A stretch of 64,000 nucleotides of DNA from Sipunculus nudus (taxonomy: Eukaryota; Annelida; Sipuncula; Golfingiida; Sipunculidae), in NCBI GenBank assembly GCA_026874595.1, contig CM049316.1, forward strand, positions 11,150,839 through 11,214,838, given 5' to 3'. A program made the translations under genes and the position numbers. Below, in pieces: positions 36,816 to 47,060 of the stretch; position 1 is the stretch's first letter; each line of letters begins with the position of its first letter. The notes beneath the pieces are model-generated. The model did no database searches, was not told the DNA's origin, and saw only the letters and a program-made list of their open reading frames with translations.

Positions 36816-37366
36816 CGTGACTAATGGGTCAATGGGTCAGCCGACTGACATGTTGATAATATGTCCTTGCACAGACAACTAATTAAGAAAGGTGGTATCA
36901 TTGTTCATGCATATTAGCTTAAGTTCATCAAAACCCATAAGCACAACAAATTTAATGACAATTCAACCAGTCTTTCATGAGGAACCTGGCAATTTGTGTG
37001 TATTTTTATTATTTCTAGGGTGCTCAAACATACGCCAAAGATCTGGGAATATGCCACTGTGACCTAATTTCAGGTTTCTGGGGAGAACTTTTAGGGAACT
37101 CTCTGGATGTTAAGTTAGAAGATTCTTGGCCCCATGATTATGATTTGTGCCCTACATTGGTATAAAATTGTCATGTATTCTGAGGGGTTCTTATAAGCCC
37201 CATAGCTCAGAAAATCTGCGTAACAGAGATTTTAATTCACGTTTTTAAGGAGACTTTTCACATATCTCCCTGGATGTCAAGTTTTAAGATTCTAGGACCG
37301 ATGGTTACAATCTGAGCCCTGTTAAGGGACGACCGCATCTTTGAAGGTCTCATAAATAGAGAAAAA

Positions 37367-38304
37367 TGTGTTAAATCTAAAAAGAAAATTAGGTGGTGCC
37401 ACCAGTTCGCAAGAACTGATGAAACACTCCATGATGAATATGCATGCAAAGAATCAGGGTGATCAATGCAATAGTTGTTCAGATACTGGAGCTTTTGTAT
37501 CAAATTTTTAGTTTTTATGTGAGGTACTTCTAAGCCCAATAGCTCAGAGGATATGGGTAACAGAGACCTAATTTCAGGTTTCCATGGAGTTTTTTATGGA
37601 CCGCCCAAGATGTCAAGAAAGAATATTCCATGTCAAAAAGTAATGATTTATGCCCTGCTTACAGACGCCCACATCTTTGAAGGTCTTTTTAATAAAGATA
37701 AAAATACGTAAAAAAGTCCAGGTGGCTACACCAGTCTGCAGGAATTAATGAAACACTCCATGATGCATATGCATGCAAAGAATAATGCCGATCAATGAAC
37801 TAGTTGTTCAGATACCAGAGCTTTTTGTATAAAATATGTGTTAAATTTAAAAAGAAAATTAGGTGGTGCCACCTGTTCGCAAGAACTGATGAAACACTCC
37901 ATGATGAATATGCATGCAAAGAATTAGGGTGATCAATGCAATAGTTGTTCAGATACTGGAGCTTTTGTATCAAATTTTTAGTTATTATGGGAGGTACTTC
38001 TTAGCCCAATAGCTCAGAGGATATGGGTAACAGACCTAATTTCAGGTTTCCATGGAGTTTTTTATGGACCGCCCAAGATGTCAAGAAAGAATATTCCATG
38101 TCAAAAAGTAATGATTTGTGCCCTGCTTACAGACGACGAAACCTTTGAAGGTCTTTAAAATAAAGATAAAAATGCGTAAAAAAGTCCAGGTGGCAACACC
38201 AGTCTGTAGGAATTAATGAAACACTCCATGATGCATATGCATGCAAAGAATAATGCCGATCAATGCACTAGTTGTTCAGATACCAGAGCTTTTGTATAAA
38301 ATTT
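37367..38304. repeat. 470 bp direct tandem duplication inside the G array
   Basis: 37367-37836 is repeated at 37837-38304 with a few substitutions and a 2 bp deletion (AACAGAGACCTAAT against AACAGACCTAAT). It shows that the array keeps growing by local duplication. Confidence 0.85.
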
Positions 38305-38381
38305 TTAGTTATTCTTGGGGGTATTTCTGAATCCCATAGCTCGGACAATATTGGTGACAGAGACATAATTTTCGGTTTCCA

Positions 38382-38537
38382 ATGAGACATTTCATGGGCC
38401 TACCAGCATGTCAAAGAAGATTCTAGGTCTAGTCGTTACAATTTGGGCCCTGTTAACAGATGAGACATTTCATGGGCCTACCAGCATGTCAAAGAAGATT
38501 CTAGGTCTAGTCGTTACAATTTGGGCCCTGTTAACAG
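38382..38537. repeat. 78 bp perfect tandem duplication
   Basis: Two copies at 38382-38459 and 38460-38537 start ATGAGACATTTCATGGGCC. I saw no difference between them. It is nested inside the G array. Confidence 0.9.
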
Positions 38538-38725
38538 ATGACTGCATCCTTTTAAGTTCTCAAAACCATATAAAAAATAGTAAAAAATTGAAAAATACAG
38601 GTGGCGCCACGAGTCTGCAGAAACTGATGAAACACTCCATGAGCAGTATCCATGCAAAGAATCATGGTGATCAATGCATTAGTTGTTCAGAAACTTAAGC
38701 TTTTGTATCAAATTTTCTATTATTT

Positions 38726-38736
38726 GGGGGGGGGGG
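38726..38736 (+). repeat. G11 homopolymer
   Basis: A run of 11 G occupies the same place within the array monomer as the G17 run at 39069. Confidence 0.9.
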
Positions 38737-39068
38737 TACTTGGAAGCCCCATAACTCACAAACTTTGGGTAACAGAAACCTAATTCCAGGTTTCCAAGGA
38801 GACTTTTTATGGGCCTCCCTGCTTGTCGAGACAGACGATTCTAAGTCCAGTCATTAAGATTTGTGCCCTGTTAAAAGATGACGGCATCTTGTAAGGTCTA
38901 AAAAAATACAGAAAAAATATCGTAAAAAATCGAAAAATAAAGATGGCGCAACCATTCTGCACGAACTGATGTAACTCTCCATGATCAATATCAATGCAAA
39001 GAACCATGGTGATCAATGCATTAGTTGTTCAGATACTTGAGCTGTTGTAATAAATTTTTCATTATTCT

Positions 39069-39085
39069 GGGGGGGGGGGGGGGGG
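39069..39085 (+). repeat. G17 homopolymer
   Basis: A run of 17 G within the G-family array precedes GTACTTCGGAACCCC. Other units of the array have GGGGGTACTT, so the run expanded from a short G tract. Confidence 0.9.
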
Positions 39086-39660
39086 TACTTCGGAACCCCA
39101 TAGCTTAAAGAATATGGGTAACAGAGACTTAATTCCAGGTGTCCAGGAAAATATTTTATGGACCTCTCTGGATGTAAAGTGAGAAGATTCCAGGTCCAGC
39201 GGTTATGATTTTTGCCCTGTTAACAGATGACGGCATCTTTTGAGGTCTCAAAAATAGAGAAAGATATCGAGAAAAATACAGGTGGCGCTACCAGTCTGCA
39301 AAAACTAATGTAAGACGCCATGATCAATATCCATGCAAAGAATCATGGTGATCAATGAGTTAGTTGTTCAGATATTTGAGTGTGTGTATCATTTTTTTTT
39401 TTTCATTATTCTGGGGGTACTTCGGGGCCCTTTATCTTAAAGAAAATGGGTAACAGAGACCTAATTCCAGGTTTCCAAGGAGATTGTTCATGGACCTCCC
39501 TTGATGTGACGTTAGAAGATTCTAGGTCCAGTGGTTACGATTTGTGCCTTGTTAACGGACAGATGGCTGGATGGCCAGACGGCCGGACGGGACGACGGGC
39601 AAAGGGTGATCGCTATAGCTCAGATGGCTTACAGTCAGCTAAGCTAAAAAGCACCCCACC

Positions 39661-40030
39661 TTCACATAACAAAACTGTTTGTCCATAGGGGCATGACGAT
39701 CAGCTGATCACCTATTACTCGAGGTAATAACACATGAATATATGCCACAGTGACTTGATGTAAAGTTTCAAAGAAAATGTTACGATAACCTGTCTGCATA
39801 AAAATTTCAAAAGCTTTGAAGTTATGGTCGCTATGAGTCAGACCTCTGTGCTTCTGAAGGAGCAAGCCTTGTTTTTTGTACCATCTCTATTCAGGTCATG
39901 TGACAAATACTATCAGGTCTTGCAGTGAGGCTGGTTTGTGTCTGACAAGATACAAAATTACAAAATACAAAACCTTACAAAAGGATAACAGGACCACTGT
40001 CATGCTCAAAAACATTTAAAAATGCAAAGA
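39661..40030 (+). repeat. P-module copy 2, right part
   Basis: Similarity to P1 resumes here. TTCACATAACAAAACTG pairs with 3825, ATATGCCACAGTGACTTGAT (39738) with the AAATGCCACAGTGGGTTCAT region (3895), and GAGGCTGGTTTGTGTCTGAC (39929) with 4064. Confidence 0.7.
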
Positions 40031-40053
40031 TTAGCATTCTTCAACTGTTTTAG

Positions 40054-40167
40054 TTCATTGAACTGGCAAAATATTCATAATAATTCTTACTATTTGCCCG
40101 TTATTTGTCATTCATTGAACTAGCAAAATATTCCTAATAATTCTTACTATTTGCCCGTTATTTGTCA
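40054..40167. repeat. 57 bp tandem duplication
   Basis: Units lie at 40054-40110 and 40111-40167 (TTCATTGAACTGGCAAAATA then ATAATAATTCTTACTATTTG) with two substitutions between them. Confidence 0.9.
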
Positions 40168-40584
40168 TCCTCTATAATGCAAATAATCTGCGTAAATATA
40201 TAAACTTTCGAAAAGGTGCTAGCAGTTTAATCTCTGCAAAATCAGTTAGCATTCTGTATTTCATGACAATCCTCAAAAATTTGGTTGAGTTTGCTCCTTA
40301 AGTGACAGAATTAATATAAAATTCATCTACTTTTTATACAAATTGATCTTAATTCCAGTCAGCAGTGGGAAGTTGGCTCTTTCGGTTATATGTTTTGATA
40401 TTGCTCATTTATGAAGGCTAATACAGCAAAATGTTCACGAGCGTTAATACAATAAAGTTAGTTTAATATGACTAAATGGTGATAAAAACACCATAGAGGT
40501 AAGTTAAAAATTAAGTGTAATGTATTTCTAAAAAAAAACCTTTTGCATCTTTATATACAGTTCATATTTATGATTTAGAGGTCA

Positions 40585-40883
40585 TAAGCATCTCTATAAA
40601 GGTATGTCTTCAGTGCATTTTATAAACTGTAATGCAGTGGCTTCTCGGAAGTCATCTTGTAAACTAGTAGGTCACATCAGGTGCCTCATGTGAGAACGAT
40701 ACTCCTGTTGGTCTTCAAATTATATCATGGTGCTCCTAGAAGATTTCTACCCCTAATCCTAAGGGTCCTGGTAGGTATGTATGATGCGAGGAATTCAGCC
40801 AGGTGAGCTGGTGCAAGATCATGTAAAGCAACCTTGAACTTTATTCTAGGTGACAAGGGCAGCCAATGAAGCTCCTGGAGCAC
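40585..40883 (-). pseudogene. LINE reverse-transcriptase C-terminal fragment
   Basis: The minus frame 40883-40728 reads VLQELHWLPLSPRIKFKVAL, then HDLAPAHLAEFL, SYIPTRTLRIRGRNLL and a stop. HWLP, the R-I-K-F-K stretch, the L-A-P-A-H-L stretch and the T-R-T-L-R-I-R block are the standard CR1/L2/Rex-group C-terminal signature. Decayed sequence to about 40585 still reads ALKTYLYR in another frame. It belongs to a different family from the LINE at 24-27 kb, judging by residues. It is strongly truncated and cannot be active. Confidence 0.88.
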
Positions 40884-40905
40884 AGGTCTTTTGTGTGGCA
40901 GTTAT

Positions 40906-41235
40906 GTTATACATTTCAATTTTAAATAAATGATCTATTAGGACCTGTCAGCATGTGAAGTTTGAGGTTCTTGTGTCCAAGGTTTACCATTGTTGACCTA
41001 ATAAGAAACACATGAATGGTTTTCTAATTCGTTAGTCCATATCTGGAAGAATATAGATCACAGTTTCCTTCATTTTCGTTTCGACAGGACCTGTGACCAG
41101 GTAAAGTTTGAACATCCTGAGCCTTATAGTAAAGATTTGTGCTCCGTTAACGGGCAGAAGACAGAAATTAGATACGACAGACGCATGACGGAATAAAATC
41201 CGTCGTTGTAACTCAGATAACTTTCAGCTAGCTGA
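40906..41235 (-). repeat. G-family fragment
   Basis: This is a diverged minus-strand piece. ATTTGTGCTCCGTTAACGGG (41140) corresponds to the family head GTTAACAGGGCACAAAT. It is followed by ACGACAGACGCATGACGG and CTCAGATAACTTTCAGCTAG, the hairpin end. Upstream, GACCTGTGACCAGGTAAAG resembles the array core. Confidence 0.55.
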
Positions 41236-41564
41236 TATAAACATTTGAAAAATTCGGTTAAGTTTAACCATAGAGGCCAACTTTTTTATGGTCTTTAACA
41301 TAGCCTTATAGCATTTTGGTATTGCATTTGGGAATAGACACATTCTAATGACTAAAAAAAAAAAACAGGTCACAAATGATAGTCATAATTTTCTTTCTCT
41401 CCTCTCAGGTCGAGTAATTACCTGAGTACAGAAGCAAAGGATATCAAATTTTTCCTTCTTGACTGTTTGTTTCACAGCAACTCCAATTCACCAAAGAAAT
41501 GAGCATTGGTCCCTACTATTTTTGAAAACGCCGGGATATTTCCAGTGATAGCAAGATCAAATTA

Positions 41565-42790
41565 TCCAAAATTTTATTAGTTGTCGGCTTTAAAAGCACC
41601 ACAAAATAAAACAAATACATTAAAGAAGCCTGCAACGCATCATCTCATAAAATGCTGAGGCTATGGACACCAGGTGATTGTCAACTTTAGCTGCAGGTGC
41701 CGTCAATTATGCTGACTTTATTAGAGAGTAGAGAATTATATGACTTCCGACTATTTTTACATTTTTAAAATGGTAGCATTATGGAATTTCACAGAAATTA
41801 GTAATTGATTTCTCGGTTTGCTTAAATGTATATTGATCATGTGACTTGTATAAGTAGAGTGACCTTTTTTTTGCAGCGTGTCAAAATGGTATATTCAATT
41901 CTCTCTGAATAGTTGGTAAAATTTAAGCTACATGATCACTTATGGGGCACTGTGGCCTAATTTTAAAATTAAATTTATAATAAAGTAATGCACAGTTTCA
42001 CACAAAGTCAATGAAAGACCATTTGGTTTCTTGACTTGTATCATTAGACTTCAGATCATCAAGCTTATTAGTAGTGAAGTTGCGGTTAACACCCTGGCAA
42101 TCCACAAATTAAGTAACTTACCAGAGAGATTAAGGAATTACCTTACGTACCTGTAATTTTATTACAGGTGCAGCTGGGCGTCATTGCCCATAGACCATTT
42201 TTATTAATTTGTCTCAACTACTGCCAGTAGGGAAATCATTTTATTATTTTAACATTTCCGTTTTACCTACTGGATAGAATCCGAATACATAGTAAAATAT
42301 ATTAATTAATCCAGGGCCATAGTTAAAAGCCATATTTGACTGAAATGTAGTTTTAAACCAAACTTGACAATACTGAACGAAATGTGCCCCGGGTGACCTG
42401 GCAATTACTTTTTCATCGACTTCAATGTATGAGGAAAAAGGAGTTCTCTATTGCATTACATTTGTCCTTGTCATGGGATTAGTATATTACCAGATCACAA
42501 TTGCAACACCCTTGACATTTACACCTTTCAGGTCTTGTTGGACATTTTGAGTGCTACCTGGGAGTAAAGCCTCTTTCCTTATACTTGTATATTAACAGGT
42601 ATTCATTCTCGAATCATTTAAAGCGTAGAGGTTCAGGAGTTGTTAATATTAAGTTTCTGCTTCATTTAACGCTGGGGGTCTACACTAGCTTTTTGTCTGA
42701 CACTCTCTGAAATCTGACACTGTTCTTTACAGCGGACACAACAACCTGCAGGACCAGTCAAAGTCCTCTTATTGGTCACACTGGCATATT
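41565..42790 (+). repeat. W-module copy 2, left part
   Basis: This block is paralogous to 23240-24300. GCTGCAGGTGCCGTCAATTA (41691), CTTGACTTGTATCATTAGAC (42033), CAATCCACAAATTAAGTAAC (42098) and TACATTTGTCCTTGTCATGG (42458) all find partners in order. The module breaks off near 42790, before the LTR, and resumes near 45020. Confidence 0.75.
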
Positions 42791-43179
42791 GCAGAAACAA
42801 ACTTTGGGGTAAATTTGTTTTGGATCTTTAAATAATATACTAATTATAGTAATTTAACATTTATTTAAAAAAAAGCCCTCACTCTAAAGAACAGTGTTTA
42901 CGGGTGGAAACAGTGACAAGTATGAAATAACTGTTCTAACATGGATGATTATAAATTTGAGCTAGAGAGATATGTAGTACCTTTGCTAGTCTGGTAAATG
43001 AATTGATATAGACCTGAATGGTGACAAATACTGTGTAGGGGATTGATTACCTGTGAAATGAGATGTCTTTAGCAACACTATAAGGGACACAAATAACCAT
43101 TCGTTAAACTTAACAAAGACCCTCAAAGAAACATAGTACCTATGTTTACTTGCTTTTTTAGTGTTACAGATGTCTGTTA

Positions 43180-43960
43180 CATGTGTTGTTGACACTTGAT
43201 TTGTGTGGCGCGGGATCGGCTCGTTGCTGTAGCAACCTCGCCTGGCCGGGTGTTGCAGGCTCGGTGTAATCCGCATTGGTTGAACTCTGACGTGTAGAAA
43301 CACAGCGCTCATGCTATTCTGGAACTTTCTGGGCTGAGCGCGTGTCTTGTAATATTCTTCGGGCGTGTGTATTATGTATTGTTGAGTTTTTTTCGATTGT
43401 TCGTGAAATAGAAGTTTCTAGAATTTTCGGATGAAAAGTTATGAATAGGGGCTGTGTTTAAGAGATGGGGGGGGGGGGGGGGGGGAGGGAAGAGAGAGAA
43501 ATATTCCAGCGTACACGGAAGAGTGTGAGTCAGTTTTGGACCTATCAGATATTTGCAGTAGTGTCGGGATTATTACAAGAGCTTTCCTTTTGACTATTAT
43601 TCTGTGAGAAGATTTACGCGAACTGTTCATCTGGATTATACGTTTTAAAGTACTTGTTGTCGCTGTGACAGTGGTGGTATCCAGGTACTGTACACTTTAT
43701 TTATTATACTGTGTAATTGTATTGATATACTGTTACACTGTTGTTATACTGTGTAATTGTACTGATTTAGTGAAATTTAATGTTATGGTTGTTTTAAGAA
43801 TTATTTATAATTATTTGTTAAAAAAACCACTGACTTCTTTATTCATTCCCCTAGACATTTCACGCTGCCTAGTGTTACAGAATCTGATTTTTATTTATCT
43901 CCGTCACAAAATGTATGCTCGTCTCAACTACGTGATCTGTTGTTATTAGGTTCCGTAATA
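43180..43960 (+). mobile_element. LTR of a retrotransposon (5'-type, copy 1)
   Basis: This is matched in inverted orientation by 48751-49371. Shared words, in LTR sense, are TCTGACGTGTA, CAGCGCTCATGCTA, GGGGCTGTGTTTAAGAG, GAGAGAAATATTCCAGCG, CATTTCACGCTGCCTAGTGT, CACAGAATCTG and CGTGATCTGTTG. It ends ATTAGGTTCCGTAATA and is followed six bases later by a primer-binding site, as a 5' LTR should be. The TATA box is degraded (GTTATGAATAGGGG at 43438), and a G19 run at 43467-43485 lies just downstream. No gag or pol sequence follows; a G-family array starts at 44085. The start is approximate. Confidence 0.75.
43467..43485 (+). repeat. G19 homopolymer inside LTR copy 1
   Basis: There are 19 consecutive G where LTR copy 2 has the G-rich but unexpanded TTAGGGTGAGGGCAGAG. 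It is probably an expansion after insertion. Confidence 0.9.
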
Positions 43961-43966
43961 TAAAAT

Positions 43967-43984
43967 TAGGGGCTCGTCCGGGAT
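43967..43984 (+). other. Primer-binding site complementary to tRNA-Pro 3' end
   Basis: TAGGGGCTCGTCCGGGAT matches the well-known tRNA-Pro-type primer site TGGGGGCTCGTCCGGGAT at 17 of 18 positions. It lies six bases after the LTR end. This fixes the LTR as the 5' copy of an element oriented on the plus strand. Confidence 0.85.
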
Positions 43985-44084
43985 GCTTAATAGTTTTGAA
44001 AAATCATCTTGTTACAAATCATCATGGCAAATAACGACACCATATTTCATAATGATGTGTTCAGCGGTTCCTGAGAAACAAGCT

Positions 44085-45000
44085 CCTCCGTTTGTTTAGT
44101 TCAGCTGAGTGCGGTCACCTTTTGTCCGATGTCCGTCCGGCCGTCTGGCGGGCCGGCCTTCCATCCGTTAACAGGGCAAAAATCTTAACTATAACAATTA
44201 GAAACATCTAACTGTACATCTAGGGAGTTCCTAGGCAAGTCTCCTTCGAAAAGGGAGTTAGGTCATGGTGACGAATATTGTGCGACCTATGGGCGGAAAA
44301 CATGATTTTGAGCACCGAGACAGTCTGATGATGCATATATTATATCCATCAGGTCAAAAATCTTTTTACGTAACATTTAGGAAGGTCGTAATTAAACGTC
44401 CTTGGAAACATGAAATTAGGTCACGATGACCTATATTCTTGGACTTATATGAAATAATATGACATATGAGCACCCTGATATTATTATGGGTACAAATCCT
44501 ATTTAACGCAAATCCTGGGAATTTTTTGCAAATCGCCTCGGAAACCTGGAATTAGGTCATGGTGATCTATATTATGTGACCAACGGGCCGAAAATATGGT
44601 TTTGAGGACCTTAACAGTCGGACGGGGCACAAATTGCATCCACAAGATCTGGATCTTCTAACGTTACATTATCAGATGGACTGGTAAAATTTTTTTTGGA
44701 AAATTAATATTGAATTGTGTCATCATGACCAATAATGTGCGACCTTTAGGAAAAAAAGATGTCAAATGTACACAGTATTTTGCCTAGAACCCTCTGACGC
44801 AACATCCAGGCAAATCTCCTGGGGAACATGAAATTAAGTTATATTGACCTATATTCTAGGGAAATCTAGGGAGGTTCTTGGCAAGTCTGCTTTCAATCTT
44901 AAGGTAAGGTCACTGTATTCTGTGAGCTAAAGGGGGAAAACATGATTTTAGTACTGTGAAAGTCAGATAGGCACATACCATAATGGTTGGACCTAGAACC
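44085..45000 (+). repeat. G-family array with inverted-hexamer (IR3) motifs
   Basis: The head reads AGTTCAGCTGAGTGCGGTCA, CCTTTTGTCCGATGTCCGTC, CCGTTAACAGGGCAAAAATC. About six monomers of 130-165 bp follow, each built as CTAGGCAAGTCTCCTT, then GGTCATGGTGACNNATATT, a second GACCTAT half-site and a GAGCACC word. Core positions are near 44260, 44418, 44554, 44716, 44836 and 44905. It is part of an insertion relative to W1, together with the LTR. No protein is encoded. Confidence 0.75.
44418..44432. promoter_or_regulatory. Perfect IR3 hexamer palindrome AGGTCAcgaTGACCT
   Basis: AGGTCA, a 3 bp spacer and TGACCT match the estrogen-response-element consensus exactly. The other monomers of the array carry versions with one or more mismatches (44260, 44554). 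Binding by a receptor is inference only. Confidence 0.55.
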
Positions 45001-45019
45001 TTCTAAACTGAAAGTCATT

Positions 45020-45610
45020 GTGTGTCAGTGCTCATCCGATCAATCGGCCACTACTACCACGGCACTGGTTGCAATACAGTACGTCAGGGCAGGCTGGTCG
45101 TAGAGGCTGGAAGTTTTTCATGATATTCACTTGTTATGTTCCGGCCAAAAATGACGGGCTGTGACCTTATATATGAAAATAAAAGAAAATATCGCAAAAG
45201 GTCAGTTGTAGTATTCTCCCTTTACACTGGTTAATAGTGTGCGGCAACCAAAATTAAACAGGAGATAAAAATTCTACCTCATTACTTTTTTTCAGTGCAT
45301 TTATTTTGATGTAGGTTGAAGAGGTAACTATATAAACGAGGGGAAAAACTGAGGCGATAGAATTAAACTGATATCAATTTTACAGTCCTCCTCTTTGCAT
45401 ACAAATGTGATTAACAGGGGGTAACATGAAACAGGGGTAATATGAAATTGCTACATCAGGTTAACCGTTAACGTCCAGAGAATTATACATGTGGGATAAA
45501 CAGGGGGTAACATGAAACAGGGGTAATATGAAATTGCTACACCAGGTTAACCGTTAACGTCCAGAGAATTATACATTTGGGATAAACATTGTAAGTTGGT
45601 GGTGGAATGG
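45020..45610 (+). repeat. W-module copy 2, right part
   Basis: Similarity to W1 resumes after the LTR and G insertions. GATCAATCGGCCACTACTAC pairs with 24335-24357. GATATCAATTTTACAGTC and TGAAATTGCTACATCAGGTT pair with 27600-27690. Confidence 0.65.
45412..45583. repeat. 86 bp tandem duplication
   Basis: CAGGGGGTAACATGAAACAG starts at 45415 and again at 45501. The copies differ by about two to three bases over 86 bp. It is local to W2; W1 has a single equivalent. Confidence 0.9.
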
Positions 45611-45839
45611 ATATAGAACACGTCGGTTACACGTTGAATCCTAGAAGTCAACCCTGGATGTTGTCACGTGATACATCGAAGATGGCGTAGAGTAATGGGG
45701 CGGACGAATTATGATAGACATTCTTCAGTGTGAAGAATCAAGTGTAAAGTTCAGCAGATAGACCATAATAGTGCAACCAGCAATACAGGCGTACTGTAAC
45801 GGTTGGGCTCCCATCTCTTTACAACACTAAATTTAAACG

Positions 45840-47060
45840 AAGTCTGATCTATTTTTTTCTTTGATTATATTTTATTCTCTAAATAAAAATATACTCAAAA
45901 TAAACATAATATATTACACAAATATGTTGAAACAATACAGATATAGACACAATTCATATAACGACAAACGTAAAATCGCCAAAATGACTTCAAGATGTTA
46001 AAATATAAACAAAAACAAATATTTTTTTCTAACCTGTTATCATGATGTCTAACTTTTATTAGTTGTTCGACACAGCAGGTCTTCAAATCCATCCAAAATT
46101 TCTTAAATAAACTACATTCCCAAATGTTTATGATCGTTATTATTAAGAATTAAAATAACATTGTCTGAAATATTAAGAAACCTGCACTGGAGCATGAATG
46201 CTAACAAAAGAATCTCCTCTTACTCGAAATAGTGGAGACAATTTCAGTCGAAAACAAACAGGATATGGATGTCACTGAACCTATGGGATACCGAGAGCTG
46301 AAATGGCAAACACGGTGCCATTCCAATGTCTGAAAGCTAGCATCTCGCCTGTCCTAGTCCGTTCTTAAAACTTCATTGTCCTGGCCAAGTTAGCTTCTTA
46401 GGACCAAAAAAAGGAACCTAGCCATAGCCATTTTTAAAAAGGAACATTTAAATGTGCACAACTTTGTATAAAGTCCACCTGTACCAAGTGTGCTAAAAAG
46501 GAATTACTTTTTTTCTCAAACAAGATAAAACAACATACATTCTTAATCAGCATATGTGTATTACAACATGGAGCCATTATTTAAACCAATCTTATTATGC
46601 ATGTAAAATAATTTTCTGAAGCATTTAAAGGGGATAGTCTCGATTATGTCCAAGATTTGAGTATTTCATTTGCAACTAGATAAATTTTCTCCGTATATTA
46701 TTCAAATGCCGGCTGTTCTGACAAATATGACATTTAACAACCCGGGGTCAGACTCCCACCATGGCTGTCCGACCGGATACAGCAAGATTCTGCTTCTTGG
46801 CGCGGAATGATAGGGTGTGAAAGGGAGCGTAGAAATAGATTTATCACACCAAGTCTAGACTAAATACACATAAATTGTCTGCAAACATGATTTATGACAA
46901 AATTTCAAAAGCGTGATTGATGTTTCCAAGCAAAAAAGACGTAGCTAATAGAACACGGCGTGAGGCTGGCGCCATGAACGCTTACATTATAAATTTAATC
47001 AAAAGAAACCAAGCTCGCTAGGCTGGATATTGTCATGGGTTTGATCAGTATCAGTTAATA
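45840..47060 (+). repeat. Q-module copy 2
   Basis: This block is paralogous to 4840-6060: CCATCCAAAATTTCTTAAAT (46091), GCACTGGAGCATGAATGCTA (46183), GGGATACCGAGAGCTGAAAT (46287) and CCATTCCAATGTCTGAAAGC (46318). An insertion of about 180 bp at 46628-46810 is absent from Q1. Confidence 0.75.
46628..46810. mobile_element. About 180 bp insertion in Q2 (possible SINE or MITE)
   Basis: Q1 runs from ATTTACTCAAGAATACTTAA directly to AGAGTGTAGAATAAAAATTT. Here the equivalent flanks are separated by a stretch that includes GGGATAGTCTCGATTATGTC and GTCAGACTCCCACCATGGCT. I see no A/B box pair or poly(A) that would prove a SINE, and no inverted ends that would prove a MITE. Confidence 0.45.

Larger units (their letters stand above)
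36816..39660 (-). mobile_element. G-family element with tandem array, inserted in P2
   Basis: About 2.8 kb separates positions adjacent in the P1 paralogue (3815 and 3824), so this is an insertion. Its right end (39540-39655) has the family head on the minus strand: a TAGCTTAGCTGAC hairpin region, a GATCACC word, GTCCG repeats and GTTAACAAGGCACAAATC. The rest is about seven tandem units of roughly 330-410 bp with a conserved core: CTCAGAGGATATGGGTAACA, ACCTAATTTCAGGTTTCCAT, TGAAACACTCCATGATGAAT and GATCAATGCA then TAGTTGTTCAGATAC. The last word recurs at about 37472, 37801, 37942, 38269, 38679, 39023 and 39361. It encodes no protein I recognise. The type is unclear; it may be a Helitron-like or other non-coding element. 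Confidence 0.75.

Noticed and set aside
36816-39660. CRISPR-like array
   Set aside because: Units are 330-470 bp, diverged along their whole length, with no short identical repeats and unique spacers, in a eukaryotic context.
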